The notes under the pieces: generated by a model | Told to the model about the DNA's origin: nothing | What the model saw: only the letters and a program-made list of their open reading frames with translations | The model's database searches: none | Part shown: positions 19,932 through 29,479 of the stretch, one piece after another | Position numbering within the stretch: position 1 is the stretch's first letter | Layout of the letters: every line of letters starts with the position of its first letter | Translations under genes and position numbers: made by a program | NCBI RefSeq assembly: GCF_001908205.1 | Contig: NZ_LGHL01000064.1 | Span: 1 to 64,000, forward strand | DNA: 64,000 nucleotides | Source of the DNA: Bradyrhizobium sp. NAS80.1 | GTDB lineage: Bacteria > Pseudomonadota > Alphaproteobacteria > Rhizobiales > Xanthobacteraceae | Direction: 5' to 3'

Positions 19932-20930
19932 ATGACTGCTGCTACCATGCGCGCCTGGCGCTCAGCTACTGCCGGCCTCGACCATCTCGAACAGATCGAC
20001 GCTCCAATACCCGCTCCCGCCGCCGAGGAGGCGCTGGTGCGGGTGGAAACCGCGGCGCTGAATTTTTCCGACCTCTTGATGATCGACGACCGTTACCAGG
20101 TGCGACCGCCTCGCCCGTTCATTCCGGGCCAGGAGGTGGCGGGCACGGTGGTCACCGCCGGTGAGCACTCCGGCCTCCGGGTCGGCCAGCGCGTCGCCAG
20201 CAAGGTGCTGTGGGGCGGCTTCGCCGACTACGTCGCGGTGCGCGGCGACATGGCGATCCGCATCCCGGACGGAACTTCGACTGCCGCGGCGAGCGCGCTG
20301 CCGGTGGTCTACACCACCTCCATGGTCGCGCTCACCGAGAGCACGACGGTGAAGGCCGGCGAGACCGTGCTGGTGCTGGCGGCGGCCGGCGGTGTCGGCC
20401 TCGCCGCAGTGGAGATCGCGCGCCATCTCGGCGCGCGGGTGATCGCCGCAGCCGGTGGCGAAGACAAGTGTGCGCTGACGAAAGCCCATGGCGCCCATGA
20501 AGCGATCGACTATCGCAACGAAGGCTGGAGCGAACAGGTCAAGCAGCTCACCGCCGGCCATGGCGCCGACGTGATCGTCGATCCGGTCGGTGGCGCTGCT
20601 GCCAAGGAGGCGATGCGGGTGATGGCCTGGGAAGGCCGTTTCCTCGTGGTCGGCTTCACCTCGGGTGAAATTCCCCAGATCCCCGCCAACCGCCTGCTGC
20701 TGAAGCGTGCCGCGGCGATCGGCGTCTACTGGAATCACGACCGCGACACCGCGATGCTCACGCGCGTCTCCGCGCGCCTTGCCGAGCACCTGCAGGCTGG
20801 CGCGATCCGCCCGCATATCGGCGCAACCTTCGCCTTCGACCAGTTGCCCGACGCGCTGCGCGCGCTCGGCGACCGCAAGACCACCGGCAAGGTCACTATT
20901 GACCTGACGCACGACGAGGCCGCGCAATGA
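19932..20930 (+). CDS. NADPH:quinone oxidoreductase-like MDR enzyme
   Basis: 332 residues of the medium-chain dehydrogenase superfamily, zinc-free quinone oxidoreductase branch. NFSDLLMIDDRYQVRPPRPFIPGQEVAGTV lies in the catalytic domain and LVLAAAGGVGLAAVEIA is the NADPH fold. There is no structural zinc Cys cluster. Relatives reduce quinones or activated C=C bonds such as acrylyl thioesters. Coupling with a CoA-transferase (ATGA overlap) and a urocanase homologue makes reduction of an acrylate-type side chain conceivable; this is inference. Confidence 0.8.
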   Translation: MTAATMRAWRSATAGLDHLEQIDAPIPAPAAEEALVRVETAALNFSDLLMIDDRYQVRPPRPFIPGQEVAGTVVTAGEHSGLRVGQRVASKVLWGGFADYVAVRGDMAIRIPDGTSTAAASALPVVYTTSMVALTESTTVKAGETVLVLAAAGGVGLAAVEIARHLGARVIAAAGGEDKCALTKAHGAHEAIDYRNEGWSEQVKQLTAGHGADVIVDPVGGAAAKEAMRVMAWEGRFLVVGFTSGEIPQIPANRLLLKRAAAIGVYWNHDRDTAMLTRVSARLAEHLQAGAIRPHIGATFAFDQLPDALRALGDRKTTGKVTIDLTHDEAAQ

Positions 20931-22129
20931 ACCAGCTGCTCCCCGCCCACCTGTTCGCAGGCCTCCGCGTGCTCGACCTGACGCGCGTGATGTCGGGCCC
21001 ATTCTGCACCGCGATGCTTGCCGACCTCGGCGCCGAGATCATCAAGGTGGAATTGCCAGGCTCCGGCGACGAGAGCCGCTATTTCGCGCCCCACGTCAAT
21101 GGCGAGAGCACCTATTTCGCGCTGCTCAACCGCGGCAAGCGCAGCATCACCATCAACATGAAGTCGCCAGAAGGCATCAGCCTGATCCGTGACCTCGCGA
21201 AGAAGGCCGACGTGCTGGTGGAAAATTTCCGCCCCGGCGTGATGGAGCGGCTCGGACTCGGCTACGACGTGCTGAAGGCCGACAATCCGCGGCTGATCTA
21301 TGCCTCGATCTCCGGCTTCGGCCAGCAGGGCCCGCTCGCCGACCTGCCGGCATTCGACCTCGTGATCCAGGCGATGAGCGGACTGATGAGCGTCACCGGT
21401 GAAGCCGGGGGCCGCGCCACCGCGGTCGGCGAGAGCGTCGCCGACGTCACCACCGGCATGTTCGCTGCATGGGGCATTGCCGCCGCGCTGTACGACCGCG
21501 AGCGCAGCGGCACCGGCCGGTGGCTGGAAGTCGCCATGCTCGATTCGGTTTTCTCCATGCTGCTGACCAATCTGTCGCGGCGACTGTTCACTGACAAGCC
21601 GACACGCCGTGTCGGCAACCGTCATCCGGAGACCTACCCGGTCGACAGTTTTGCGACCAAGACCGGCGATATCGTGCTGGTCGGATTCTCCGAGGCCATC
21701 GTCAAGCGCATCTTCGAGGCGATCGGCCGTCCGGAGCTGACCGCCGATCCGCGCTTCAAGACCAACCCCGACCGCAACACCCATGAAGCTGAGCTGCGCG
21801 CCATCCTTGCCGACTGGGCGGGCGGGCTGACGCAGGACGAGGCGCTGGCGCGGCTGCGCGCCGCGGACGTGCCCGCCGCGCCGGTGTGGTCGCTCGACGA
21901 CGTGCTCGCAAGTGAGCATGCGACTGCGCGCCAATTGCTGGTGCCCGGCCACAACGCCAAGCTCGGCGACATCAAATTCGCCCCGCAGCCGGTCCGGTTC
22001 GCGGGAACGCCAGCGCCCGCACCGATGCGCGCACCGACGCTCGGCGAGGATACCGAAGCCGTCCTGCGCGACGAACTCGGCCTCGACGAGGCCAGGATTG
22101 CCGCCCTGCGTGCGGCAAAGACCGTCTGA
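20927..22129 (+). CDS. CaiB/BaiF (family III) CoA-transferase
   Basis: 400 residues of the family III CoA-transferases. [29 protein letters not shown] is at the N-terminus, followed by [28 protein letters not shown] and the region around [10 protein letters not shown]. Members move CoA between carboxylic acids. It is tightly placed between the MDR oxidoreductase (overlap) and a second urocanate hydratase (10-base gap). It may activate an imidazole acrylate or propionate or a downstream acid; substrate unknown. Confidence 0.85.
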   Translation: MNQLLPAHLFAGLRVLDLTRVMSGPFCTAMLADLGAEIIKVELPGSGDESRYFAPHVNGESTYFALLNRGKRSITINMKSPEGISLIRDLAKKADVLVENFRPGVMERLGLGYDVLKADNPRLIYASISGFGQQGPLADLPAFDLVIQAMSGLMSVTGEAGGRATAVGESVADVTTGMFAAWGIAAALYDRERSGTGRWLEVAMLDSVFSMLLTNLSRRLFTDKPTRRVGNRHPETYPVDSFATKTGDIVLVGFSEAIVKRIFEAIGRPELTADPRFKTNPDRNTHEAELRAILADWAGGLTQDEALARLRAADVPAAPVWSLDDVLASEHATARQLLVPGHNAKLGDIKFAPQPVRFAGTPAPAPMRAPTLGEDTEAVLRDELGLDEARIAALRAAKTV

Positions 22130-22139
22130 AGGAAAGACC

Positions 22140-23819
22140 ATGCGCAAGAACGACCGCATCATCCGCGCTCCGCGCGGAGCCGAGCTCACGACGAAGAGCT
22201 GGCACACCGAGGGGCCGCTGCGCCTCCTGATGAACAACCTCGATCCCGACGTCGCCGAACGGCCGGAAGAGCTCGTGGTCTATGGCGGCATCGGCCGCGC
22301 GGCGCGCAGCTGGGAAGCGTTCGACCAGATCGTCAGCGTGCTCAAGCGGCTCGACCAGAACCAGACCCTGCTGGTGCAGTCGGGCAAGCCGGTCGGCGTG
22401 TTTCCGACCCATCCCGGCGCGCCGCGGGTGATCATCGCCAACGGCAACCTGGTGCCGAAGTGGTCGACCTGGGAGCACTTCAACGAACTCGATCGCAAGG
22501 GCCTGATGATGTACGGCCAGATGACGGCCGGATCGTGGATCTACATCGGCTCGCAAGGCATCGTGCAGGGCACCTTCGAGACCTTCTCGGAAATCGGCCG
22601 CCGTCACTTCGGCGGCAGCCTTGCTGGCCGCTGGTTCCTGACCGCGGGCCTCGGCGGCATGGGCGGGGCGCAGCCGCTCGCCGCCACCATGGCCGGCGCC
22701 TCGATCATCGTGGTCGAATGCCAGCCGAGCCGCATCGAATTCCGCAAGCGCACCGGCTATCTCGACCGCTCCGCCACCACCCTCGACGAGGCGCTGGCGA
22801 TGATCGACGAAGCAAAAAAGACCGGGAAGCCAGTGTCGGTTGGCCTCATCGGCAACGCCGCCGAGGTTTTCCGGGAGGTCCTGCGGCGCGGCCTCGTGCC
22901 CGATGTGGTCACCGACCAGACCTCGGCGCATGACCCCGCGCACGGCTACATGCCGCTCGGTTGGACGCTGGAGCAGTGGACCGAGCGCCAGGAGCGCGAC
23001 CCGGAGGGTACCGCCGATGCTGCCAAGGAGGCGATGGCGCAGCAGGTGCGCTGCATCCTTGAGCTCAAGGACAAGGGCGCGATCGCCATCGACTACGGTA
23101 ACAACATCCGCGCGATGGCGAAGGAGAAGGGCGTCGCCAACGCCTTCGACTATCCGGGCTTCGTCGAAGCCTATGTGCGACCGCTGTTCTGCGAAGGCAA
23201 AGGTCCGTTCCGCTGGGTGGCGCTTTCGGGAGATCCGGAAGACATCTACAGGACCGACGCCAAGGTCCGTGAACTGATGCCGAACGACACGTTCCTCAAC
23301 CAATGGCTCGACAAGGCGCGCGCGCACATCAAATTCCAGGGCCTGCCGGCGCGGATCTGCTGGCTCGGCCTCGGCGACCGTCACCGCGTCGGCCTCGCCT
23401 TCAACGAGATGGTCGCGCGCGGCGAGCTGAAAGCGCCGATCGTGATCGGCCGTGACCACATGGATTCCGGCTCGGTGGCCTCCCCGATGCGCGAGACCGA
23501 GGGCATGCTCGACGGCTCGGACGCGGTGTCCGACTGGCCGATCCTCAACGCGCTGCTCAATTCCGCCTGCGGCGCCACCTGGGTCTCGTTCCATCATGGC
23601 GGCGGCGTCGGCATGGGCTACTCGCAACATTCCGGCATTGCACTGATCGCGGACGGCACTCCGGAAGCCAGCGAGAAGATTGGACGTGTTCTCTGGAACG
23701 ATCCCGCCACCGGCGTAATGCGCCACGCCGACGCGGGTTATCAGATCGCAATTGACTGTGCGATCCGCAACGGCCTCGACATGCCAAGTTTGCGCAAGCT
23801 CGACGCGCGGCAGGAGTGA
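22140..23819 (+). CDS. urocanate hydratase paralogue, divergent
   Basis: 559 residues, full length, colinear with the HutU at 9098 and roughly 70% identical by eye. NAD+ motifs and the conserved cysteine ([11 protein letters not shown]) are kept. Several usually constant positions change: PLFC-R-G becomes [14 protein letters not shown] becomes [15 protein letters not shown] becomes [15 protein letters not shown] becomes SPMRETEG and WVSLHH becomes WVSFHH. It is last gene of the IclR-linked operon; AAGGAAAG precedes the ATG. It could be an inducible second urocanase, or a hydratase for a urocanate analogue. An open frame further upstream is the overlapping frame of the CoA-transferase. Confidence 0.9.
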   Translation: MRKNDRIIRAPRGAELTTKSWHTEGPLRLLMNNLDPDVAERPEELVVYGGIGRAARSWEAFDQIVSVLKRLDQNQTLLVQSGKPVGVFPTHPGAPRVIIANGNLVPKWSTWEHFNELDRKGLMMYGQMTAGSWIYIGSQGIVQGTFETFSEIGRRHFGGSLAGRWFLTAGLGGMGGAQPLAATMAGASIIVVECQPSRIEFRKRTGYLDRSATTLDEALAMIDEAKKTGKPVSVGLIGNAAEVFREVLRRGLVPDVVTDQTSAHDPAHGYMPLGWTLEQWTERQERDPEGTADAAKEAMAQQVRCILELKDKGAIAIDYGNNIRAMAKEKGVANAFDYPGFVEAYVRPLFCEGKGPFRWVALSGDPEDIYRTDAKVRELMPNDTFLNQWLDKARAHIKFQGLPARICWLGLGDRHRVGLAFNEMVARGELKAPIVIGRDHMDSGSVASPMRETEGMLDGSDAVSDWPILNALLNSACGATWVSFHHGGGVGMGYSQHSGIALIADGTPEASEKIGRVLWNDPATGVMRHADAGYQIAIDCAIRNGLDMPSLRKLDARQE

Positions 23820-23841
23820 ACGCCTAGCTGGACCTTTCTTC

Positions 23842-23884
23842 GCGCTCGGCGAGGCAGGATTGCTGTCACGCCGAGCGCCCTTTC
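23842..23884 (+). terminator. terminator after the second urocanase
   Basis: GCGCTCGGCG and CGCCGAGCGC form a perfect 10-bp stem with a 17-base loop, followed by CCTTTCC. It lies 22 bases after the urocanase stop and probably ends the IclR-linked operon. Confidence 0.6.
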
Positions 23885-23928
23885 CCAAGCCTTGAACTCT
23901 GTCGACGGGGGACGGTTGCGACAGGCGA

Positions 23929-24132
23929 TTGTTCGCGACGGCACGGAAGGCCGCGACGGCCGCTCGTCGGCAGCTGGACGCTCGGGCTGCTGCGGCGGCG
24001 ACCGAAGCCCTCCGCAATCTGATTGAGCGGATTTTATTGCGGCCAGGTCCGAATGGTCGCGAAATGGCGGCGACGCTTTACGGTGAACTGGACGTGATCC
24101 CTGGCGGATTGCTCGCCAATGCAACGAGAAGG
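23929..24132 (+). pseudogene. C-terminal remnant of a large serine recombinase
   Basis: The open frame contains RNLIERILLRPGPNGREMAATLYGELDVI, split here as a leucine/isoleucine-rich segment, a P-x-P turn and a L-x-GEL end. This resembles the C-terminus of site-specific resolvase-type recombinases of rhizobia. The catalytic N-terminal domain is missing and no good start exists. It lies within 60 bases of the tRNA on the other strand, suggesting the decayed end of an integrated element. Confidence 0.45.
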
Positions 24133-24135
24133 CTG

Positions 24136-24172
24136 CAAAAACCAAAACTCCCGCAGCGGCAGCTACGGGAGT
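24136..24172 (-). terminator. rho-independent terminator of the tRNA-fMet gene
   Basis: On the minus strand ACTCCCG, a 12-base loop and CGGGAGT form a 7-bp stem, followed by TTTGGTTTTT. It begins 12 bases after the tRNA CCA end. Confidence 0.75.
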
Positions 24173-24183
24173 GTCGGTATCGT

Positions 24184-24260
<77 letters not shown>

Positions 24261-24566
24261 TTAAACTGTTGCACGCCTTCGTCAAAACGCCGGGGACGGT
24301 AAATGGAGGCCGACGCTATTCGCGTGGCTTGCTTTTTCCGTCCCAAAGGCTTCCTTGGAAGACGACCCGGGGCAAAGCCCGTCGGGTGCGAGGCGTATGT
24401 ATCAACCCCGGCCGCCTTTGGAAAGGGCCACGGGAACGTTTTTTTCGACTTTATGACAGTCAGTGCACTGTTTTCGAGCCCGTTTCGCGCGCTCTTGCCA
24501 GAAGTTCCGCAAAGGGCCAGCTTGCGGCAACAAAACAAGGGAAACGCCATTTCAGGGGAGAACGCC
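24261..24566. other. gene-free leader region between tRNA and aldehyde dehydrogenase
   Basis: About 306 bases without a supportable gene. It must hold the tRNA promoter (minus strand) and the aldehyde dehydrogenase leader (plus strand). A TTGACG hexamer is at 24280-24285 on the minus strand, but it is too close to the tRNA to serve as a standard -35. A run of seven T at 24439-24445 stands out; nothing else is clear. Confidence 0.4.
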
Positions 24567-26012
24567 ATGGAGCAGACCTTGGACCGATCCCTGCCGAGCG
24601 CCCCGCTTCGCGCTCTCGAGGACGCCTTCCATGCCATGGTCGCGCGGTCGCGGGCCGAGCCGGCGCCTGACCTCGCCACGCGGCTCGACCGGCTGGCGCG
24701 CCTGCGCGCCGTGGTCGCTGATAACGAGGAGCGCTTCCGGCAGGCGATCTCGGCCGATTTCGGCCACCGCTCGGCGGTCGAGACCACCATCGCCGAGATG
24801 ATGCTGGTGTTCTCCGAGATCCGGCACGCCGCCAAGCATCTGAAGAGCTGGATGGCGCCGCAGCGCATCGCCACCGCGCTGCAGTTCCTGCCCGCACGCA
24901 ACCGGCTGATCCCGCAGCCGCTCGGCGTCGTCGGCATCATCGCGCCGTGGAATTATCCGCTCCAGCTCACGCTCGCGCCCGCGATCGGCGCGATCGCCGC
25001 CGGCAACCGGGTCATGATCAAGCCGAGCGAGCTGGTGCCGCATTTCTCGGCGCTGCTGAAGGAGACGGTCGCCGAGAGGTTCGATGCCACCGAGATGTTC
25101 GTCACCGGCATAGAGGACGAGATCGCGAAGGCCTTTGCGGCGCTGCCGTTCGATCATCTCGTCTTCACCGGCTCGACCCGGGTCGGGCGGCTGGTCGCGG
25201 AAGCCGCGGGGCGTAATCTCACGCCGGTCACGCTCGAGCTCGGCGGCAAGTCGCCGGCGATCGTCGACGTATCAGCCGATCTGGAGGAGGCGGCCGAGCG
25301 CATCGCCTATGGAAAGCTGCTCAATGCCGGGCAGACCTGCATCGCGCCGGATTATGTGCTGGTGCCCGAGCGCTCGTTGCAGGCCTTCGCCGAAAAAGTG
25401 CGCGCGCATATGTGGCGCATGTTCGGCACCGATCCCGCCAACAGGGACTACACCTCTATCATCTCCGACCGGCATTATGCGCGGCTCGAAAGCCTCGTCG
25501 CGGATGCCGCCCAGCGCGGCGCCAAGATCCTGCAGCCGGCGAAGCCCGACGATCCCAACTGGAAGGCGCACCGCAAATTCCCGCCGACGCTGATCGCCGG
25601 CGCGACCGAAGAGATGGCGGTGATGCAGGAGGAGATTTTTGGGCCGGTGCTGCCGGTGCTCGGCTATCGCGATCCAGCGGAGGCGATCGCCTTCGTCAAC
25701 CGGCACGACCGGCCGCTTGCGCTCTACTGGTTCGGCAAGGACGACGGCGCGCGCGACGAGGTGCTGTCGCGCACAATCTCCGGCGGCGTCACCGTCAACG
25801 ACTGCCTGTTCCACTTCACGCAAATCAACCAGCCGATGGGCGGCGTCGGCGCATCCGGCACCGGCGCCTATCACGGCGAATGGGGGTTCAGGACATTCAG
25901 CAAGCTGAAGCCGGTGTTCTACCGCTCCAAGTTCAACCGCCTCGCCGACCTCTACCCGCCCTATGGCGGCAAGATCGCGCGGCTGGAGAAGCTGATGCGG
26001 TTCATGTCGTAG
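24567..26012 (+). CDS. coniferyl-aldehyde-type NAD(P)+ aldehyde dehydrogenase
   Basis: 481 residues of the aldehyde dehydrogenase superfamily. GVVGIIAPWNYPL and MIKPSELVP are in the cofactor domain, GSTRVGRLV is the Rossmann turn, LELGGKSPAIV holds the general-base glutamate and NAGQTCIAPDYV the catalytic cysteine. The C-terminal SGTGAYHGEWGFRTFS pattern fits coniferyl aldehyde dehydrogenase and long-chain ALDH3-like enzymes. The ATG at 24567 has GGGGAG six bases upstream; longer frames start in the gene-free leader. It oxidises an aldehyde to the acid. The next gene, a GMC alcohol oxidoreductase, could supply that aldehyde. Confidence 0.85.
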   Translation: MEQTLDRSLPSAPLRALEDAFHAMVARSRAEPAPDLATRLDRLARLRAVVADNEERFRQAISADFGHRSAVETTIAEMMLVFSEIRHAAKHLKSWMAPQRIATALQFLPARNRLIPQPLGVVGIIAPWNYPLQLTLAPAIGAIAAGNRVMIKPSELVPHFSALLKETVAERFDATEMFVTGIEDEIAKAFAALPFDHLVFTGSTRVGRLVAEAAGRNLTPVTLELGGKSPAIVDVSADLEEAAERIAYGKLLNAGQTCIAPDYVLVPERSLQAFAEKVRAHMWRMFGTDPANRDYTSIISDRHYARLESLVADAAQRGAKILQPAKPDDPNWKAHRKFPPTLIAGATEEMAVMQEEIFGPVLPVLGYRDPAEAIAFVNRHDRPLALYWFGKDDGARDEVLSRTISGGVTVNDCLFHFTQINQPMGGVGASGTGAYHGEWGFRTFSKLKPVFYRSKFNRLADLYPPYGGKIARLEKLMRFMS

Positions 26013-26026
26013 AAGCGACCAACACC

Positions 26027-26129
26027 GTCATTCCGGGGCGCCTCGAAGAGGCGAACCCGGAATCCATTTCGCAGCACGCAACGCGGACGAATGGATTCCG
26101 GGCTCGCGCTTCGCGCGCCCCGGAATGAC
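26027..26129. repeat. palindromic intergenic repeat, GTCATTCCGGGGCG family
   Basis: Perfect 14-bp terminal inverted repeats (GTCATTCCGGGGCG and CGCCCCGGAATGAC) enclose an inner pair, CCCGGAATCCATT at 26056-26068 and its complement at 26090-26102. The whole folds into one long nested hairpin. It lies between the aldehyde dehydrogenase and the GMC gene. The same ends occur at 31999-32091, and half-copies at 41359-41394 and 52188-52201. Confidence 0.85.
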
Positions 26130-26157
26130 GAGAAGAAAATGCAAGGGGGAAACATAC

Positions 26158-27756
26158 GTGACTGACACATTCGATTTCGTCGTCGTGGGCGCGGGCTCCG
26201 GCGGCTGCGCGGTGGCGGGGCGGCTGTCGGAGGATGCAGCGACATCGGTCGCGCTGCTCGATGCCGGCGGCGCGTGCGACAACTGGGTCGTGACCACGCC
26301 GGGCGCGCTGGTGCTCATGGTCGCCGGCAACGTCAACAACTGGGCCTTCAACACCGTGCCGCAGAAGGGGCTGAACGGCCGCATCGGCTATCAGCCGCGC
26401 GGCAAGGGCCTCGGCGGCTCCTCCGCGATCAACGCCATGGTCTACATCCGCGGCCACCGCGCGGACTACGACCATTGGGCCTCGCTCGGCAATGCCGGCT
26501 GGTCCTATGCCGACGTGCTGCCTTACTTCAAGCGTTCGGAGAACAACGCCGATTTCGACGGCGAGTATCACGGCAAGGGCGGCCCGCTCGCGGTGAACCA
26601 CTTACGCTCCGGCAATCCGGTGCAGCAGATTTTCCTGCAGGCGGCGCAGGAAGGCCAATTCCGCATCCGTGAGGATTTCAACGCCGAGGACCATGAGGGT
26701 CTCGGCATCTACCAGGTGACGCAGAAAAACGGCGAGCGCTGGAGCGCGGCGCGCGCCTATGTCCATCCGCACATGGGCAAGCGCGCGAATTTGCGCGTCG
26801 AGACGCAGGCGCATGCGACGCGCATCCTGTTCGAGGGCAAGCGCGCCGTCGGCGTGGAGTACAGGCAGGGCAAGGAGGTGAAGCAGCTTCGCGCGCGGCG
26901 CGAACTGATCTTGGCTGCCGGCGCCTTCCAGTCGCCGCAGCTCCTGATGCTGTCGGGCATCGGCGATGCCACCGCGCTTGGCGCGCGCGGCATTGCAAGC
27001 GTGCATCACCTGCCGGGCGTCGGTCAGAATTTGCAGGACCACCCCGACTTCATCTTCGGCTACATGTCCGACAATCCCAATTTCGCCGGCCTCTCGCTGA
27101 AGGGCATGCCGCGGCTGATCCGCGCCATCCTGCAATACAGGCGGGAGCGCCGCGGTCCCCTCACCTCCAATTTCGCCGAATGCGGCGGCTTCCTGAAGAC
27201 GCGGCCCGATCTCGACATTCCCGACATCCAGTTGCATTTCGGCATGGCGATGGTCGACGACCACGGCCGCAAGCGCCATGGCGGCACAGGCTTCTCCTGC
27301 CATGTCTGCCTGCTCCGCCCGAAGAGCCGCGGCAGCGTCGCGCTTGCGAGCGCCGATGCGATGGAGGCGCCGTTGATTGACCCGAACTTCCTCGGCGAAG
27401 CGAACGATCTCGAGACGATGGTCGCGGGCTTCAAGACCACGCGCCGGCTGATGGAGACGCCGGCGCTGCGCGCGCTGCAGACGAAGGACATGTTCACCGC
27501 CAACGTGCACACCGATGACGACATCCGCGCGCTGCTGCGCGAGCGCGTCGACACCGTCTATCACCCGGTCGGCACCTGCAAGATGGGCACCGATGCGACG
27601 GCCGTGGTCGATCCGACGCTGAAGGTGCACGGCGTGGAGGGTTTGCGGGTCGTCGATGCCTCGATCATGCCGACGCTGATCGGCGGCAACACCAATGCCC
27701 CGACGATCATGATCGGGGAAAAGGCGGCGGATATGATCCGGGCGGAGATGCGGTAG
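26158..27756 (+). CDS. GMC family FAD oxidoreductase (choline/alcohol dehydrogenase-like)
   Basis: About 532 residues. The FAD dinucleotide motif [17 protein letters not shown] lies at the N-terminus, the GMC signature region in [18 protein letters not shown] and [17 protein letters not shown], and the active-site histidine in [10 protein letters not shown]. The NxN-type end, [19 protein letters not shown], is intact. It oxidises an alcohol to an aldehyde or acid. GTG 26158 is chosen because AGGGGG lies eight bases before it; an ATG at 26125 is part of the repeat's right arm. Its likely partner is the upstream aldehyde dehydrogenase. Confidence 0.88.
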   Translation: MTDTFDFVVVGAGSGGCAVAGRLSEDAATSVALLDAGGACDNWVVTTPGALVLMVAGNVNNWAFNTVPQKGLNGRIGYQPRGKGLGGSSAINAMVYIRGHRADYDHWASLGNAGWSYADVLPYFKRSENNADFDGEYHGKGGPLAVNHLRSGNPVQQIFLQAAQEGQFRIREDFNAEDHEGLGIYQVTQKNGERWSAARAYVHPHMGKRANLRVETQAHATRILFEGKRAVGVEYRQGKEVKQLRARRELILAAGAFQSPQLLMLSGIGDATALGARGIASVHHLPGVGQNLQDHPDFIFGYMSDNPNFAGLSLKGMPRLIRAILQYRRERRGPLTSNFAECGGFLKTRPDLDIPDIQLHFGMAMVDDHGRKRHGGTGFSCHVCLLRPKSRGSVALASADAMEAPLIDPNFLGEANDLETMVAGFKTTRRLMETPALRALQTKDMFTANVHTDDDIRALLRERVDTVYHPVGTCKMGTDATAVVDPTLKVHGVEGLRVVDASIMPTLIGGNTNAPTIMIGEKAADMIRAEMR

Positions 27757-27780
27757 TGTGAAGCTGCCGCGTCATTCTCC

Positions 27781-27944
27781 GCTGTCGTCCCCGCGGAGGC
27801 GGGGACCCATACCGCCAGGGTGTAGTTGCGGCGCGAGTTGGCAACTCCGAGTCTTCGCCAAACCACTCCCTGTAGTTATCGCGACGAGCGCAAGCGCTCG
27901 CGCGGAGGTCCCTGATCTGCGCTTCGCTTGTCCGGGACGACAGC
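27781..27944. repeat. palindromic intergenic repeat, GCTGTCGTCCC ends
   Basis: GCTGTCGTCCC at the left and GGGACGACAGC at the right are perfect 11-bp inverted ends. The inside includes CCCCGCGGAGGCGGGG and GCGCAAGCGC hairpins. It fills the gap between the convergent GMC and SDR genes and could serve as a bidirectional terminator. Confidence 0.7.
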
Positions 27945-27949
27945 GATGT

Positions 27950-28711
27950 TCAATTCAACAAGAACCCGCCATCCACCGTCACCACGCTTCCCGTCATATA
28001 GCGCGACGCCTTCGACGCCAGCAGCAGGATCGCGCCGTCGAGATCGGACTCGGCGCCGACGCGGCGCTGCGGGATGCGCTTGGCGAGACGCTCGCCTGAT
28101 GGCGTCGACCAGAAGGCGTGGTTCATCTCGGTGTCGATATAGCCGGGCGCGAGCGCGTTGATGCGGATGTTTTGCCCCGCGAGCTCCAGCGCCATCGCCT
28201 TGGTCGCCTGGATGATGCCGGCCTTGGAGATCGCGTAAGGCGAGACGGCCTTCAGCACGCCGGTGCCGAGCACGGAGGCGATGTTGACGATGTTGCCCTG
28301 CTGCTTGCGCGCGATCATGCGCCGCGCAACTTCAGTCGCGAGGAAATACGCGCCCTTCAGATTGGCGCCGATCACCGCGTCCCAATCGGCCTCGGTCTGC
28401 TCGGTCGCGAGCTTCTCGATGGCGATGCCGGCATTGTTGATCAGCACCGTCACGGGGCCGAGCGCGGCCTCCGCGGCATCGACGGCCCTCGCGATCGAGG
28501 CGGTGTCGGCGACGTCGAGCGCGACGGCGGCGGCGCGACCGCCTTTGCCGCGGATCTCCTCCTCCAGGCTCTTCAGCTTGTCGGTCTGCCGCGCGGCAAG
28601 CGCGACCGCCGCGCCATGCGCAGCCAGCACCCGGGCAAATTGCCGCCCCAGCCCCTGGCTGGCGCCGGTCACGAGGATGGTCTCTTTACTGACGTCGAAC
28701 AGATCTGACAT
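27950..28711 (-). CDS. SDR family NAD(P)-dependent oxidoreductase
   Basis: 253 residues, classical short-chain dehydrogenase. Cofactor motif TGASQGLGRQFA, NNAG, catalytic serine in NIASVLG and YAISKAG with Tyr and Lys all present. It ends in the usual MTGSVVTVDGGF. It reduces a ketone or oxidises an alcohol; the substrate cannot be read. ATG 28711 starts right at the cofactor domain with AAGGG upstream; a longer frame would extend into the promoter region shared with the divergent CvpA-like gene. Confidence 0.85.
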   Translation of the reverse strand: MSDLFDVSKETILVTGASQGLGRQFARVLAAHGAAVALAARQTDKLKSLEEEIRGKGGRAAAVALDVADTASIARAVDAAEAALGPVTVLINNAGIAIEKLATEQTEADWDAVIGANLKGAYFLATEVARRMIARKQQGNIVNIASVLGTGVLKAVSPYAISKAGIIQATKAMALELAGQNIRINALAPGYIDTEMNHAFWSTPSGERLAKRIPQRRVGAESDLDGAILLLASKASRYMTGSVVTVDGGFLLN

Positions 28712-28839
28712 TGGCGCAACCCTTGAGCTTTTCGAGCCCATCAATACAGACGATTTTAGCGATCTGAAACCGGAATGATCGGCCCTGCGTTCATTCGTTC
28801 CATCGAGGCAAGCGTTCCATCGAGGCAAGGCAGCTGCTT

Positions 28840-29352
28840 ATGAACAGTTTCGATCTCGCGGTCTGTGCGGCGCTCGCCATCGCGATCGGCTTCGGTTTCA
28901 GGACCGGCCTGCTCCGCAGCGCCATGACCATCCTCGCTTACCTTCTCGCCGCGCCCATCGCCGTCGCGCTGATGCCGCTGATTGCGCCGCATGTCACCGG
29001 CAACCCGAGCGCACCGCTGCTGCAGAACTGGACCTGGTTCTTCGGCATCTTCGTGGTCGTTGGCATGCTGTTCGGGCATATCGGCCGCATCGCGCTGAAC
29101 GACACGATCGGCGAGGCCGGTATCGGCGACCGCCTCGGCGGCGCCGCGCTCGGCGCCATCAGGGTTGGCCTCGTCGCCACGACGCTGGTGCTGGTGTTCG
29201 ACCAGATCGTGCCGGCCAACCGCCAGCCGCCCTTCCTTGCCGGCTCGCATCTGCGGCCGCTGTTCTCGACGGTCGGCCAGATGGGCTTCAAATCGCTGCC
29301 GCCGGAGGCCGCCTCCGCGATCGACCGCCTCAAGCAGGAACGGCGAATTTAG
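28840..29352 (+). CDS. CvpA family inner membrane protein
   Basis: 170 residues with four hydrophobic helices: residues ~1-20, 28-55, 66-88 and 100-122. The pattern is D-L-x-x-x-x-x-x-x-x-x-G-F-x-x-G near the start and FGIFVVVGMLFGHIGR in the middle, as in CvpA (colicin V production) proteins. The family supports envelope integrity and stationary-phase or phosphate-related functions; the exact activity is not known. It is alone on its strand, divergent from the SDR gene. Confidence 0.75.
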   Translation: MNSFDLAVCAALAIAIGFGFRTGLLRSAMTILAYLLAAPIAVALMPLIAPHVTGNPSAPLLQNWTWFFGIFVVVGMLFGHIGRIALNDTIGEAGIGDRLGGAALGAIRVGLVATTLVLVFDQIVPANRQPPFLAGSHLRPLFSTVGQMGFKSLPPEAASAIDRLKQERRI

Positions 29353-29479
29353 CCCGCTCATTTGCATCGCCGCGCGTCGCGCCATGCATTTTGTCGCGAG
29401 CCCGTCCCTTATCAGCGGCGCCGAGGTTGGCTAGAGTAGCGGCCATCCAAAACGAGCCTGACATTACGGGAGTGAAACA

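Noticed and set aside
21912..22139. N-terminal extension of the second urocanase
   Set aside because: It overlaps the CoA-transferase in another frame; the start at 22140 has a ribosome site and gives normal length.
20735..24017. Long minus-strand frames opposite the CoA-transferase and second urocanase
   Set aside because: They are antisense shadows, common in GC-rich DNA, and repeat the pattern seen opposite the first urocanase.
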